From positions 1 through 6,848 of the forward strand of contig JAIDQW010000395.1 of NCBI GenBank assembly GCA_029062075.1: a DNA stretch of 6,848 nucleotides, given 5' to 3'. Source of the DNA: Paramuribaculum sp. (lineage in GTDB: Bacteria; Bacteroidota; Bacteroidia; Bacteroidales; Muribaculaceae). Under the pieces are notes generated by a model, which saw only the letters and a list, made by a program, of their open reading frames with translations, was not told where the DNA came from and made no database searches. Shown here piece by piece: positions 1 to 5,979 of the stretch (its first letter is position 1; each line of letters opens with the position of its first letter). A program made the position numbers and the translations under genes.

Positions 1-339
1 AAGGGCTGGGTGTTCACAATCATGCGCAACATCTTCATCAACAACTACCGCCGCATAGCCCGCAGCGCGACCGTCATTGACCAGACCGAAGACCTCTACC
101 ACCTCAACCTGAGCCAGGACAGCGGTATCGACTCACCGGAAGGCAGCTACGCCGCTTCTGAAATCACCGCAGCTATCAACGAGTTCCCCGAAAAGTACCG
201 CGTGCCCTTCTCCATGCACGTAGCCGGCTACAAGTACGAGGAGATCGCCGAGGAGATGAACCTCCCCCTCGGCACTATCAAGAGCCGTATCTTCTTCGCC
301 CGCAAGGAGCTCCAGACCCGCTTCGCCGACTACCGTTAA
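1..339 (+). CDS. RNA polymerase sigma-70 family (ECF/RpoE-like) factor, C-terminal part
   Basis: This is the 3' portion of an ECF-type sigma factor, which directs RNA polymerase core to promoters. The reading frame is open from the first base (K-G-W-V-F-T-I-M), so the true start lies upstream; a GTG at 10 is only an internal codon. Of the 112 visible residues, the first ~17 (FTIMRNIFINNYRR) match the end of region 2 in Bacteroidetes ECF factors. A linker follows, and visible residues ~52-106 form region 4, with a helix-turn-helix around YKYEEIAEEMNLPLGTIKSR that would contact the -35-type element. Nearly all codons end in C or G, clearly unlike the RhuM gene downstream, which suggests high expression. 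No anti-sigma gene follows; a strong terminator does. Which sigma subgroup it belongs to, and what controls it, cannot be read from this fragment. Confidence 0.93.
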   Translation, partial: KGWVFTIMRNIFINNYRRIARSATVIDQTEDLYHLNLSQDSGIDSPEGSYAASEITAAINEFPEKYRVPFSMHVAGYKYEEIAEEMNLPLGTIKSRIFFARKELQTRFADYR

Positions 340-406
340 GCACCCGTAGCAGCAGTCATCGAATACAAAAGATATTTCATATACTAAAATTCAAGTTAGA
401 TATAGC

Positions 407-442
407 GGAAGCGCGCCTCGTGAGAGGTGTGCTTCCTTTTTT
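407..442 (+). terminator. Intrinsic terminator after the sigma factor gene
   Basis: Bases 407-419 pair with 424-436 in an unbroken 13-bp stem (11 Watson-Crick pairs and two G-U pairs), closed by a GTGA loop of the stable GNRA type. Six Ts (437-442) follow directly. It sits 67 nt after the sigma factor stop codon and isolates that gene from the RhuM gene. Confidence 0.9.
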
Positions 443-472
443 CACCTGCCGTCTAATCACCTCACCGAAAAA

Positions 473-504
473 TTTGTTTGCTTGCCTGTCAGAGTGTAAT
501 GTTG
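473..504 (+). promoter_or_regulatory. Predicted Bacteroidetes-type promoter of the RhuM-family gene
   Basis: TTTG at 473-476 fits the Bacteroidetes -33 element. TAATGTTG at 497-504 matches the -7 consensus TAnnTTTG at five of its six defined bases, with a spacer of 20 nt, within the usual 19-21. The -7 element ends only 4 nt before the ATG at 509, so the transcript would have almost no leader. The call is from consensus matching alone. Confidence 0.55.
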
Positions 505-508
505 TGGT

Positions 509-1285
509 ATGGAATCAAACCAATTGAAAGAAATCATACTCTATAATCCGGATGATACCCTTGCTCTTGACGTAAGGGTTGAAGATGAGTCGGTGTGGCT
601 GACCCAGGCTCAGATGGCTGAATTATTTCAGACAACTAGAAATAATATCACACTTCACACCCGTAATATCTTCAAGGAAGGAGAGTTAGTAGAGAATTCA
701 GTTAGTAAGGAATCCTTACTAGCTGCGAAAGATGGGAAAAAGTATCGAACCAAATTATACAATCTTGATGTGATTATATCTGTAGGATATCGGGTAAAGT
801 CAGTCAGAGGCACACAATTTAGAATCTGGGCACTTCAGATTCTGAAAGATTATCTGCTGAGGGGTTATTCTATAAATCAGCGTTTGATGCAGCTGGAGGA
901 CAGAATCGACAGGCGTCTGTCAGAGCACGACCGTCATCTGCTTCAACTTGACGAGAAGGTGGATTTCTTTGTCCGCTCCTCACTCCAGCCCAAGGAGGGT
1001 GTGTTTTTCAACGGTCAGATATTTGATGCCTACGCGCTTGTATCCGACCTTATCCGTAAAGCCGTAACCCGCATAGTTGTGATTGATAATTACCTCGATG
1101 ACTCTGTATTGATTCAATTGTCCAAGCGTCAGCCGGGTGTCACGCTCCATAAATACACCAAAGCGCATGACCGTTTCCTGGTTATAGATGAGGACGTCTA
1201 TCACATTGGTGCCTCCCTTAAAGACCTGGGCAAAAAACTCTTCGCTTTCTCAAAAATGGAGGTACTGACCGGCCCGATCTTTTAG
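509..1285 (+). CDS. RhuM-family DNA-binding protein with PLD-like C-terminal half, apparently shortened internally
   Basis: This 258-residue protein belongs to the RhuM/virulence-protein family that in Bacteroidetes is often annotated as a DNA-binding protein clustered with type I restriction-modification systems. Residues ~1-120 carry the family signature: VWLTQAQMAELFQTTRNNI (likely helix-turn-helix), IFKEGELVENSV, and YNLDVIISVGYRVKS followed by RGTQFRIWA. Residues ~121-152 are a charged, probably coiled-coil linker. Residues ~165-250 (FNGQIFDAYALVSDLI, VVIDNYLDDSVL, GASLKDLGKK) resemble the companion C-terminal domain, with H220-x-R222-x4-D227 looking like a degenerate phospholipase-D HxKx4D motif. 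Relative to relatives as I remember them, about 25-32 residues are missing between KRQPGV and YTKAHDRF, in frame. Base composition is more AT-rich in the first half than in neighbouring genes. No restriction genes are adjacent, so it may be an orphan or relic. The molecular function of the family is not established. Confidence 0.85.
   Translation: MESNQLKEIILYNPDDTLALDVRVEDESVWLTQAQMAELFQTTRNNITLHTRNIFKEGELVENSVSKESLLAAKDGKKYRTKLYNLDVIISVGYRVKSVRGTQFRIWALQILKDYLLRGYSINQRLMQLEDRIDRRLSEHDRHLLQLDEKVDFFVRSSLQPKEGVFFNGQIFDAYALVSDLIRKAVTRIVVIDNYLDDSVLIQLSKRQPGVTLHKYTKAHDRFLVIDEDVYHIGASLKDLGKKLFAFSKMEVLTGPIF
703..721. repeat. 19-nt palindrome inside the RhuM-family gene
   Basis: TAGTAAGGA (703-711) and TCCTTACTA (713-721) are perfect inverted copies around a single central A. 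The site lies inside the coding sequence for VSKESLLA, a segment generally conserved in the family, so it may be accidental. A protein-binding operator role is conceivable but unsupported. Confidence 0.6.
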
Positions 1286-1383
1286 CCGGGTTGTAAGTCT
1301 CACAAACGGTTCTTGCCGGCAAAATAAAAATGCTGTTCCCGCAGCAAAATCACACCTATACCATTATTTTCGCGGTTATTGTG

Positions 1384-1391
1384 TAAATTTG
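1384..1391 (+). promoter_or_regulatory. Predicted -7 promoter element of the TPM-domain gene
   Basis: TAAATTTG is a perfect match to the Bacteroidetes -7 consensus TAnnTTTG. I see no convincing TTTG about 20 nt upstream. It ends 5 nt before the ATG at 1397, so it both supports that start (over an in-frame TTG at 1379) and predicts a nearly leaderless mRNA. It shares the string TTTGCGCT with the porin promoter. Confidence 0.5.
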
Positions 1392-1396
1392 CGCTT

Positions 1397-2650
1397 ATGA
1401 AGCGTATTCTATTCCTTTTACTGCCAATGCTCATCGCTCTTGCAGCCACCGCGAGAAGCGTCGATCAGATTCCTAACGTACATGTTGAGGATGCCCGCAG
1501 ATATGTTTCAAATCCGGACGGAGTACTCTCTGCCGGAACGGTGTCGCAGCTTGATGCAGCTCTAAAATCCATTTGGGATTCCACTTCCGCTGAAGTTGTG
1601 GTGGTGGCAATTGATGAAACCGATTCGGGAGATATTGATGATTTTGCTACCAAACTTTTTGAGAAGTGGGGTATCGGCAAGAAGGATAATGACAACGGCC
1701 TCCTTATTCTTGTAAGCAAGAACGACCGCAAGGTTACCATGCGCACCGGTTATGGAATGGAGGGTGTGTTGCCCGATGTGGTTTGCGGGCGCATTATCCG
1801 CAATGAGATGCTCCCCCGATTCCGTAGCGGAGACTATGACGGTGGTGTGACAGCTGCGATAGAGGCGGTTAATACGTATCTAACGAACCCCGAAGCTGCG
1901 GCTGAGGTGCGATCCAAATATGCCAACGATTCACGCCGCTCCGGTGAACCGGAAGATTTCAGCTCTTTGTGGAGCATGATTATATACCTGTGCTGCACTC
2001 TATTAGCCATAGCTGTGGCTCTCATTGTGTATGCGCTTTATTCCACACGCAAATTAGACCCGGCATCGCGATATTTCAAGTTGAAGAGCTTCAAGGTGCC
2101 TGTGTTAATGCTCGGCTGTCTCGGATTAGGGTTGCCGCTTCTGGCTTACCTGTTCCTGAACCGCAAAATGAAAAGTTTGCGCAACACTCCCCGTAAATGT
2201 CCCAACTGTTCGCATCAGATGCATAAGCTTGACGAGCAGCGCGACAATGATTATCTCACACCCGCCCAGGACACTGAAGAGAAAATTAATTCGGTGGATT
2301 ATGATGTATGGCTTTGCGATAATTGTGGGGAAAAGGATATTATTCCATTCATTAACGAAGCGTCAGAATACACTGTCTGCCCGCACTGTGGAGCCAGAGC
2401 ATGCTATCTTGTTGCTGACAGGGTTATTGCCCGGCCTACAACCACTACAAAAGGACGCGGGGTAAAGATGTATTCTTGTCTGAACTGTAAGAACAACTCA
2501 AATACACCATACGAAATAGCCAAAGTGCCTGTTCCACCGGTGGTAATAATTCCCGGCGGTGGCGGAGGAGGCTTTGGTGGCGGAGGCTTTTCCGGAGGAA
2601 GCTTCGGCGGTGGCATGACAGGTGGCGGCGGCGCCTCCGGCGGCTGGTAA
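1397..2650 (+). CDS. TPM-domain (YgcG/TLP18.3-Psb32-MOLO-1 family) membrane protein with zinc-ribbon pairs and glycine-rich tail
   Basis: I start this 417-residue protein at the ATG at 1397, which gives a clean signal peptide (MKRILFLLLPMLIALAATAR, residues 1-20); the in-frame TTG at 1379 would add six residues and overlap the promoter. Residues ~34-160 are a TPM domain, with VSNPDGVLS, NDNGLLILVSKNDRKV and MRTGYGMEGVLPD as family landmarks. Two hydrophobic segments follow (~191-215 and ~233-255) with a basic loop between them. Next come four CxxC pairs (C268/C271, C307/C310, C328/C331, C361/C364), able to form two zinc ribbons. The protein ends in a glycine-rich tail (~387-417, finishing GGASGGW), common in this family. 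TPM proteins are envelope proteins with roles reported in photosystem II repair and membrane quality control; the function here is unknown. The DUF4491 gene follows 43 nt later and is probably co-transcribed. Confidence 0.9.
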   Translation: MKRILFLLLPMLIALAATARSVDQIPNVHVEDARRYVSNPDGVLSAGTVSQLDAALKSIWDSTSAEVVVVAIDETDSGDIDDFATKLFEKWGIGKKDNDNGLLILVSKNDRKVTMRTGYGMEGVLPDVVCGRIIRNEMLPRFRSGDYDGGVTAAIEAVNTYLTNPEAAAEVRSKYANDSRRSGEPEDFSSLWSMIIYLCCTLLAIAVALIVYALYSTRKLDPASRYFKLKSFKVPVLMLGCLGLGLPLLAYLFLNRKMKSLRNTPRKCPNCSHQMHKLDEQRDNDYLTPAQDTEEKINSVDYDVWLCDNCGEKDIIPFINEASEYTVCPHCGARACYLVADRVIARPTTTTKGRGVKMYSCLNCKNNSNTPYEIAKVPVPPVVIIPGGGGGGFGGGGFSGGSFGGGMTGGGGASGGW

Positions 2651-2693
2651 TGCCTAAAAAACTCCCTTCTAAACGACTAACGACTCCCTATTA

Positions 2694-3044
2694 ATGACTA
2701 CCCTTCTCACCCAATACAATTTTACCGGGCTGATTATCGGTCTATGCACATTCTTAATAATAGGACTGTTTCACCCGATAGTAATCAAATGTCATTACTA
2801 CTTCGGCACCCGTTGCTGGTGGTGGTTCCTTATAATTGGAATAGTTTGCTGCGCATTGTCGCTTATTATCGAATCTGTGCTCTGGTCAACCCTACTCGGT
2901 GTGACAGCCTTTTCATCTTTCTGGACCATCAAGGAGATATTTGAGCAGGAGCAGCGAGTGGCTAAAGGATGGTTCCCTGAAAACCCACGCCGAAAGAGCG
3001 GAAAGAAAGGGGATTCAGAAGCGGAGCACGATCTCGGCAACTAA
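2694..3044 (+). CDS. DUF4491 family small integral membrane protein
   Basis: This 116-residue protein matches the Bacteroidetes DUF4491 family by its landmarks: TGLIIGLCTFLIIGLFHPIV, CWWWFLIIGI, LLGVTAFSSFWTIKEIFEQ and VAKGWFPENPRR. Three hydrophobic helices are visible (~11-31, 42-62, 63-80), followed by a short charged tail. Family members as I recall them end shortly after the WFP-NP-R segment. Here a hydrophilic extension (~101-116) runs on, and its last nine codons and stop lie antisense to the 3' end of the porin gene. The gene starts 43 nt after the TPM-domain stop with no terminator between them, suggesting one transcript. The function of the family is unknown. Confidence 0.88.
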   Translation: MTTLLTQYNFTGLIIGLCTFLIIGLFHPIVIKCHYYFGTRCWWWFLIIGIVCCALSLIIESVLWSTLLGVTAFSSFWTIKEIFEQEQRVAKGWFPENPRRKSGKKGDSEAEHDLGN

Positions 3045-4034
3045 CTTGTCACCATACTCCGGCGCAGGCTTGAAACCGTGCTTATAGAAGTTTTTCTCGT
3101 AATCGACACGGAAGTCGAAATACATATTTTTTGCTTTCATGCAAGTTAAGGTAGCTCCCGCTGTGATGCGGTTTCTCGCGGCATCGGTTATATGCAGCAA
3201 CCCGTTTTCATCTGTTGCGCAGTCTGAGTGGTCGGTAATTCCATCAAAACGCCCCTGAACCGACACGCGGTTGAAAATACCGGCTTTTACAGGCATATAG
3301 TAGTTGGAGAAAACACTGTAAGCGTGAGCGTTCTTGCTCGCGCCATGAGCATAATGCTTGTACATGTACTCACCCTCCACAATCCATCTGTGGTGGCTCC
3401 AGCTCAGGCAGCCCCCTGCAAGATTGGCTCTCACTCCCGAGGGACGGATGGTTGAACCACCCGCACTGATTTTGAACTCCCCTAAACCTAAGGTAGCTTT
3501 ACCCGCCGCAGCAAGCTTTTTCTCCCAACCGGTATGGTCACCGATGGTATAGGGATTAAATGCACCTGCCTCCAGTTTCAGAGGAAAAGATGTGAAATCA
3601 TAGATAAGCATCGCACCTACCGCACGGTAATTACACATCTGCTTGCCTATGAATGAGCGGTTTGCAAAATAGTACTGATGAGGTGCACGAAACGGGTCAA
3701 CACCGAAAGGCATTCTGAACTGACCCGCCTGGAGACTCAGATGAGGAATAAACTCCGCTCTCGCCCAGGCATCAAGAATCTTCATCTTGCCGCGGTCACA
3801 CAGGTCGGTGTTTACAAAATAGCTTACCTCGCGGCATATATTACCGTTTATGGTGAAGCGGGCATTGCGCACCTGAAAGCGATACTCGCCATTATCGGTG
3901 GCATACTCAAAACGAGCTCTCACAGTGCCATGAAAATTAGGTATATAGCTCACCTTGGTACTGTCATTCGGTTCAGCATTCGCCGTCGCAAATGCGCTTA
4001 CAACAGCTGCAAATAATGTAATTACTCTTCTCAT
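3015..4034 (-). CDS. OprO/OprP-type (phosphate-selective porin family) outer-membrane beta-barrel protein
   Basis: A 339-residue outer-membrane protein. Residues 1-20 form a signal peptide with a likely cleavage after ATANA. The mature chain shows alternating beta-strand character and landmarks of the OprO/P porin family: FQVRNARFTINGNI, AWARAEFIPHLSLQAGQFRMPFG (~89-111) and DPFRAPHQYYFANRSFIGKQ (~113-132). It ends in phenylalanine (AEIVLRF), the usual signature recognised by the BAM assembly machinery, so the C-terminus is intact. The family forms anion or phosphate channels in Pseudomonas; substrate selectivity in Bacteroidetes is generally unknown. Six cysteines (67, 79, 134, 209, 272, 298) are more than expected for a beta-barrel. 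It has its own promoter and lies 112 nt downstream of aroB. Its 3' end overlaps the convergent DUF4491 gene by 30 nt. Confidence 0.9.
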   Translation of the reverse strand: MRRVITLFAAVVSAFATANAEPNDSTKVSYIPNFHGTVRARFEYATDNGEYRFQVRNARFTINGNICREVSYFVNTDLCDRGKMKILDAWARAEFIPHLSLQAGQFRMPFGVDPFRAPHQYYFANRSFIGKQMCNYRAVGAMLIYDFTSFPLKLEAGAFNPYTIGDHTGWEKKLAAAGKATLGLGEFKISAGGSTIRPSGVRANLAGGCLSWSHHRWIVEGEYMYKHYAHGASKNAHAYSVFSNYYMPVKAGIFNRVSVQGRFDGITDHSDCATDENGLLHITDAARNRITAGATLTCMKAKNMYFDFRVDYEKNFYKHGFKPAPEYGDKLVAEIVLRF

Positions 4035-4041
4035 TGCAGCG

Positions 4042-4073
4042 CAAAATTACAAAAAATGCAACGTATCAGCAGA
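4042..4073 (-). promoter_or_regulatory. Predicted Bacteroidetes-type promoter of the porin gene
   Basis: On the minus strand TAATTTTG (4049-4042) is a perfect TAnnTTTG -7 element. TCTG (4073-4070) matches the -33 TTTG at three of four bases, across a 20-nt spacer. The -7 element ends 7 nt before the ATG, whose position is fixed by the signal peptide, so the leader should be only a few bases. It shares TTTGCGCT with the element ahead of the TPM-domain gene. Confidence 0.6.
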
Positions 4074-4146
4074 TAGCCCCTAATAAAAAATAAGCGAAGA
4101 TACCATCCACACCGGTAGTTTCATTGAATCATCTAATCTGTTTTGT

Positions 4147-5223
4147 TCAGATGTGGAGCAGGTCGCGGAAGATGTCAAGAGCTACTGAGATTTCCTCGGG
4201 AGTTGCGGTACGGTTCACATCCACCTCACCTGGGGCACGCAGCAGGGTGAAGCTGATGCTGCCGTCACCCGCATTTTTCTTATCATGACGCATTATCTCT
4301 ACCAGTGTGTCATAATCGCTGCAGTCAATGGCTATCCTGCCGTAATTCTCCTCGATAAAGGCTGACACTGCGCGAAGAGTTTCTGATGGAAAGCCGAGCT
4401 GTATATGTGACAGCACAAGGTCAACCACCAGTCCCCAAGCCACCGCATAGCCGTGTGGCACCGGCTTTCCCTGCTCAAGTGCCCACGATTCAAAAGCGTG
4501 ACCGGCTGTATGACCCAGATTCAGAGCTTTTCTGAGACCTTTTTCGGTCGGGTCCTGCTCAACAATCCGTTTCTTTACCAACACGCTCTCTTTCAGCAGC
4601 TCAAGGAACCCGGCTCCGGCAAAATCCATCTCTTTGACACTGGTGAGGCGGCTGAATGCGTCACCGCCGGCAATGAGAGAATGTTTCAGCATTTCGGCAA
4701 ATCCGCTCATGCGCTCGCTCTGAGGCAGAGTGTTGAAAAACAGAGTGGAGATAATCACTGCATCGGCGCAGCAGAAGGCACCTATCTCATTCTTGAATCC
4801 GTGGAAATCAATTCCGGTTTTCCCGCCCACAGCCGCATCCACAGCCGCAAGAAGGGTAGTGGGCACATTCACAAATCTTATGCCGCGCTTGAAGGTTGCC
4901 GCCGCGAAACCGCCCATATCGGTAACAACACCCCCTCCGAGGTTAACAACTGCTGCGCTCCTGCTTGCTCCGTAGTCACACAGCTCGCCCCAGATGCTTG
5001 CCAGAGTATCCAGATTCTTATGTGTCTCACCTGCCGGGAAAACAATCCTGTGAGCGTCCGCTATCACTTTACTCTCCCGCTCTATTACCGGCAGACAAAG
5101 CTCTGCGGTGTTGCTGTCTGCGATTACGAACAGTTTTGACGGTCTGGCGGTATTGACCCACTTTTCAATGGCTTGCGCAACGCTATTTGAAAATATTAGT
5201 TCCTGAGATTGTTGTGATAACAT
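4147..5223 (-). CDS. aroB: 3-dehydroquinate synthase
   Basis: A cytoplasmic enzyme that converts DAHP to 3-dehydroquinate, the second step of the shikimate pathway to aromatic amino acids, using NAD+ and a divalent metal. The 358 residues are full length for the family. The nucleotide-binding region contains NLGGGVVTDMGGF (94-106), followed by PTTLLAAVDAAVGGKTGID (121-139) with K135. The metal ligands are visible as E177 (GFAEMLKH), H238 (NLGHTAGHAFE) and H257 (VPHGYAVAWG), with an arginine/lysine-rich substrate region around MRHDKKN (311-317). Nothing important is missing, so it should be active. It starts 12 nt after the HAD phosphatase stop codon and is most likely the last gene of the AsmA-HAD-aroB transcript. 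The neighbours are not shikimate genes. Confidence 0.97.
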   Translation of the reverse strand: MLSQQSQELIFSNSVAQAIEKWVNTARPSKLFVIADSNTAELCLPVIERESKVIADAHRIVFPAGETHKNLDTLASIWGELCDYGASRSAAVVNLGGGVVTDMGGFAAATFKRGIRFVNVPTTLLAAVDAAVGGKTGIDFHGFKNEIGAFCCADAVIISTLFFNTLPQSERMSGFAEMLKHSLIAGGDAFSRLTSVKEMDFAGAGFLELLKESVLVKKRIVEQDPTEKGLRKALNLGHTAGHAFESWALEQGKPVPHGYAVAWGLVVDLVLSHIQLGFPSETLRAVSAFIEENYGRIAIDCSDYDTLVEIMRHDKKNAGDGSISFTLLRAPGEVDVNRTATPEEISVALDIFRDLLHI

Positions 5224-5235
5224 CGGTTTGTCTGA

Positions 5236-5979
5236 TTAACGGTTTGACATTTTGGCGAATTCTGCGAGCAACTGAGGCATCTGAGCTGCCAGTGCGGGCA
5301 TATCGGCAAACACTACCGCCGCTCCGGCTTCTTCAAGCGCCTTGCCGGGGAGCGGTCCGGTGGTCACCCCAATCGTAAAGGCTCCGGCGGCATCGCCCGC
5401 CTCAACACCGAGAGGGGCGTTTTCAATCACTATGCTCTCCCAAGGGCTTACTCCCGCTTTCTTCATGGCTGCGAGATACGGTTCCGGAGCCGGCTTGCCT
5501 TTCACCACATCGCGTCCCGTAATTCGCATGTCTGGCGGGAATGCTCCGGGAAAATCATTGTCAAGACGGTTTATAAGTGAGCTCTGACCGGAACCGGTCA
5601 CCAGCACTCGTTTCAAGCCGGCTGCCTCAAGCTCCTGCATGAGTTTCTGCGCTCCGGGCATAGGACTCACATCCGGCAATTCGGTGAAATAAACGGTTTT
5701 ACGGTGGTACAGCTCCTTTATTTCATCCTCAGTGGCATTTCTGCCGAATTCCCTGTTAAACAGCAGATTGATTGTTGAGGCACCTGTGCGCCCCTCGTAG
5801 AGAAAAAACTCCTCCGGGGTTGCATGGATGCCGATCTCGCTCACCATTCTCATCCAAGCCTGAGCGTGGCGTGGCATGGAGTCGTAAAGGGTACCGTCCA
5901 TATCTATCAGGGCGGCGCACAGCTCAACCGTTTTATAGTCATGGCGCGTCAGAAAGCGCTCTATATACTGCTCAAACAT
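5236..5979 (-). CDS. HAD-superfamily (subfamily IA, beta-phosphoglucomutase-like) phosphohydrolase
   Basis: A 247-residue cytoplasmic HAD hydrolase, probably removing or transferring phosphate on a small metabolite. The four HAD motifs are present: I, IDMDGTLYDS, with nucleophile D26 and acid/base D28; II, VLVTGSG, with T128; III, KGKPAPEPY, with K162; IV, IVIENAPLGVEAG, with E186-N187. The helical cap lies between motifs I and II (~33-105). In beta-phosphoglucomutase motif IV is E-D; the second acid is N here, a form I recall from other Bacteroidetes members, so it is probably still active. Its ATG overlaps the stop of the AsmA-like gene (TGATG), indicating translational coupling, and aroB follows 12 nt after its stop. 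The substrate cannot be deduced; beta-phosphoglucomutase or a sugar-phosphate phosphatase are possibilities. Confidence 0.9.
   Translation of the reverse strand: MFEQYIERFLTRHDYKTVELCAALIDMDGTLYDSMPRHAQAWMRMVSEIGIHATPEEFFLYEGRTGASTINLLFNREFGRNATEDEIKELYHRKTVYFTELPDVSPMPGAQKLMQELEAAGLKRVLVTGSGQSSLINRLDNDFPGAFPPDMRITGRDVVKGKPAPEPYLAAMKKAGVSPWESIVIENAPLGVEAGDAAGAFTIGVTTGPLPGKALEEAGAAVVFADMPALAAQMPQLLAEFAKMSNR

Noticed and set aside
10..339. A complete 109-residue sigma factor starting at the GTG at position 10
   Set aside because: The frame is open to base 1 and residues before the GTG (KGW) continue the conserved region 2 sequence; 109 residues is too short for an ECF factor.
340..508. Search for tRNA, small RNA, riboswitch or CRISPR repeats in the longest gap
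   Set aside because: Apart from the terminator and the RhuM promoter nothing structured or repeated is visible.
1285..1322. Possible terminator after the RhuM gene (GCCGG paired with CCGGC)
   Set aside because: Only five pairs with a 26-base loop, and no T-run follows on the plus strand.
1321..1346. Hairpin TGCTG/CAGCA next to an A-rich run, looking like a minus-strand terminator
   Set aside because: Five-bp stem and no minus-strand gene upstream to terminate; at best it would stop antisense transcription.
1379..1396. TTG start for the TPM-domain protein
   Set aside because: It would add MCKFAL ahead of a clean signal peptide and would lie inside the predicted -7 element; ATG at 1397 is better.
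2404..2616. Proline-rich minus-strand open frame (PPPKLPPEKPPPPK)
   Set aside because: It is the antisense reading of the glycine-rich tail of the TPM protein.
4081..4117. Possible aroB terminator (TACC/GGTA hairpin with a T-run on the minus strand)
   Set aside because: The stem is only four bp and the T-run lies about 10 nt from it; too weak to call.
4453..5139. Long plus-strand open frame of 228 codons opposite aroB
   Set aside because: It lies wholly antisense to a well-conserved aroB and its translation has no family resemblance.
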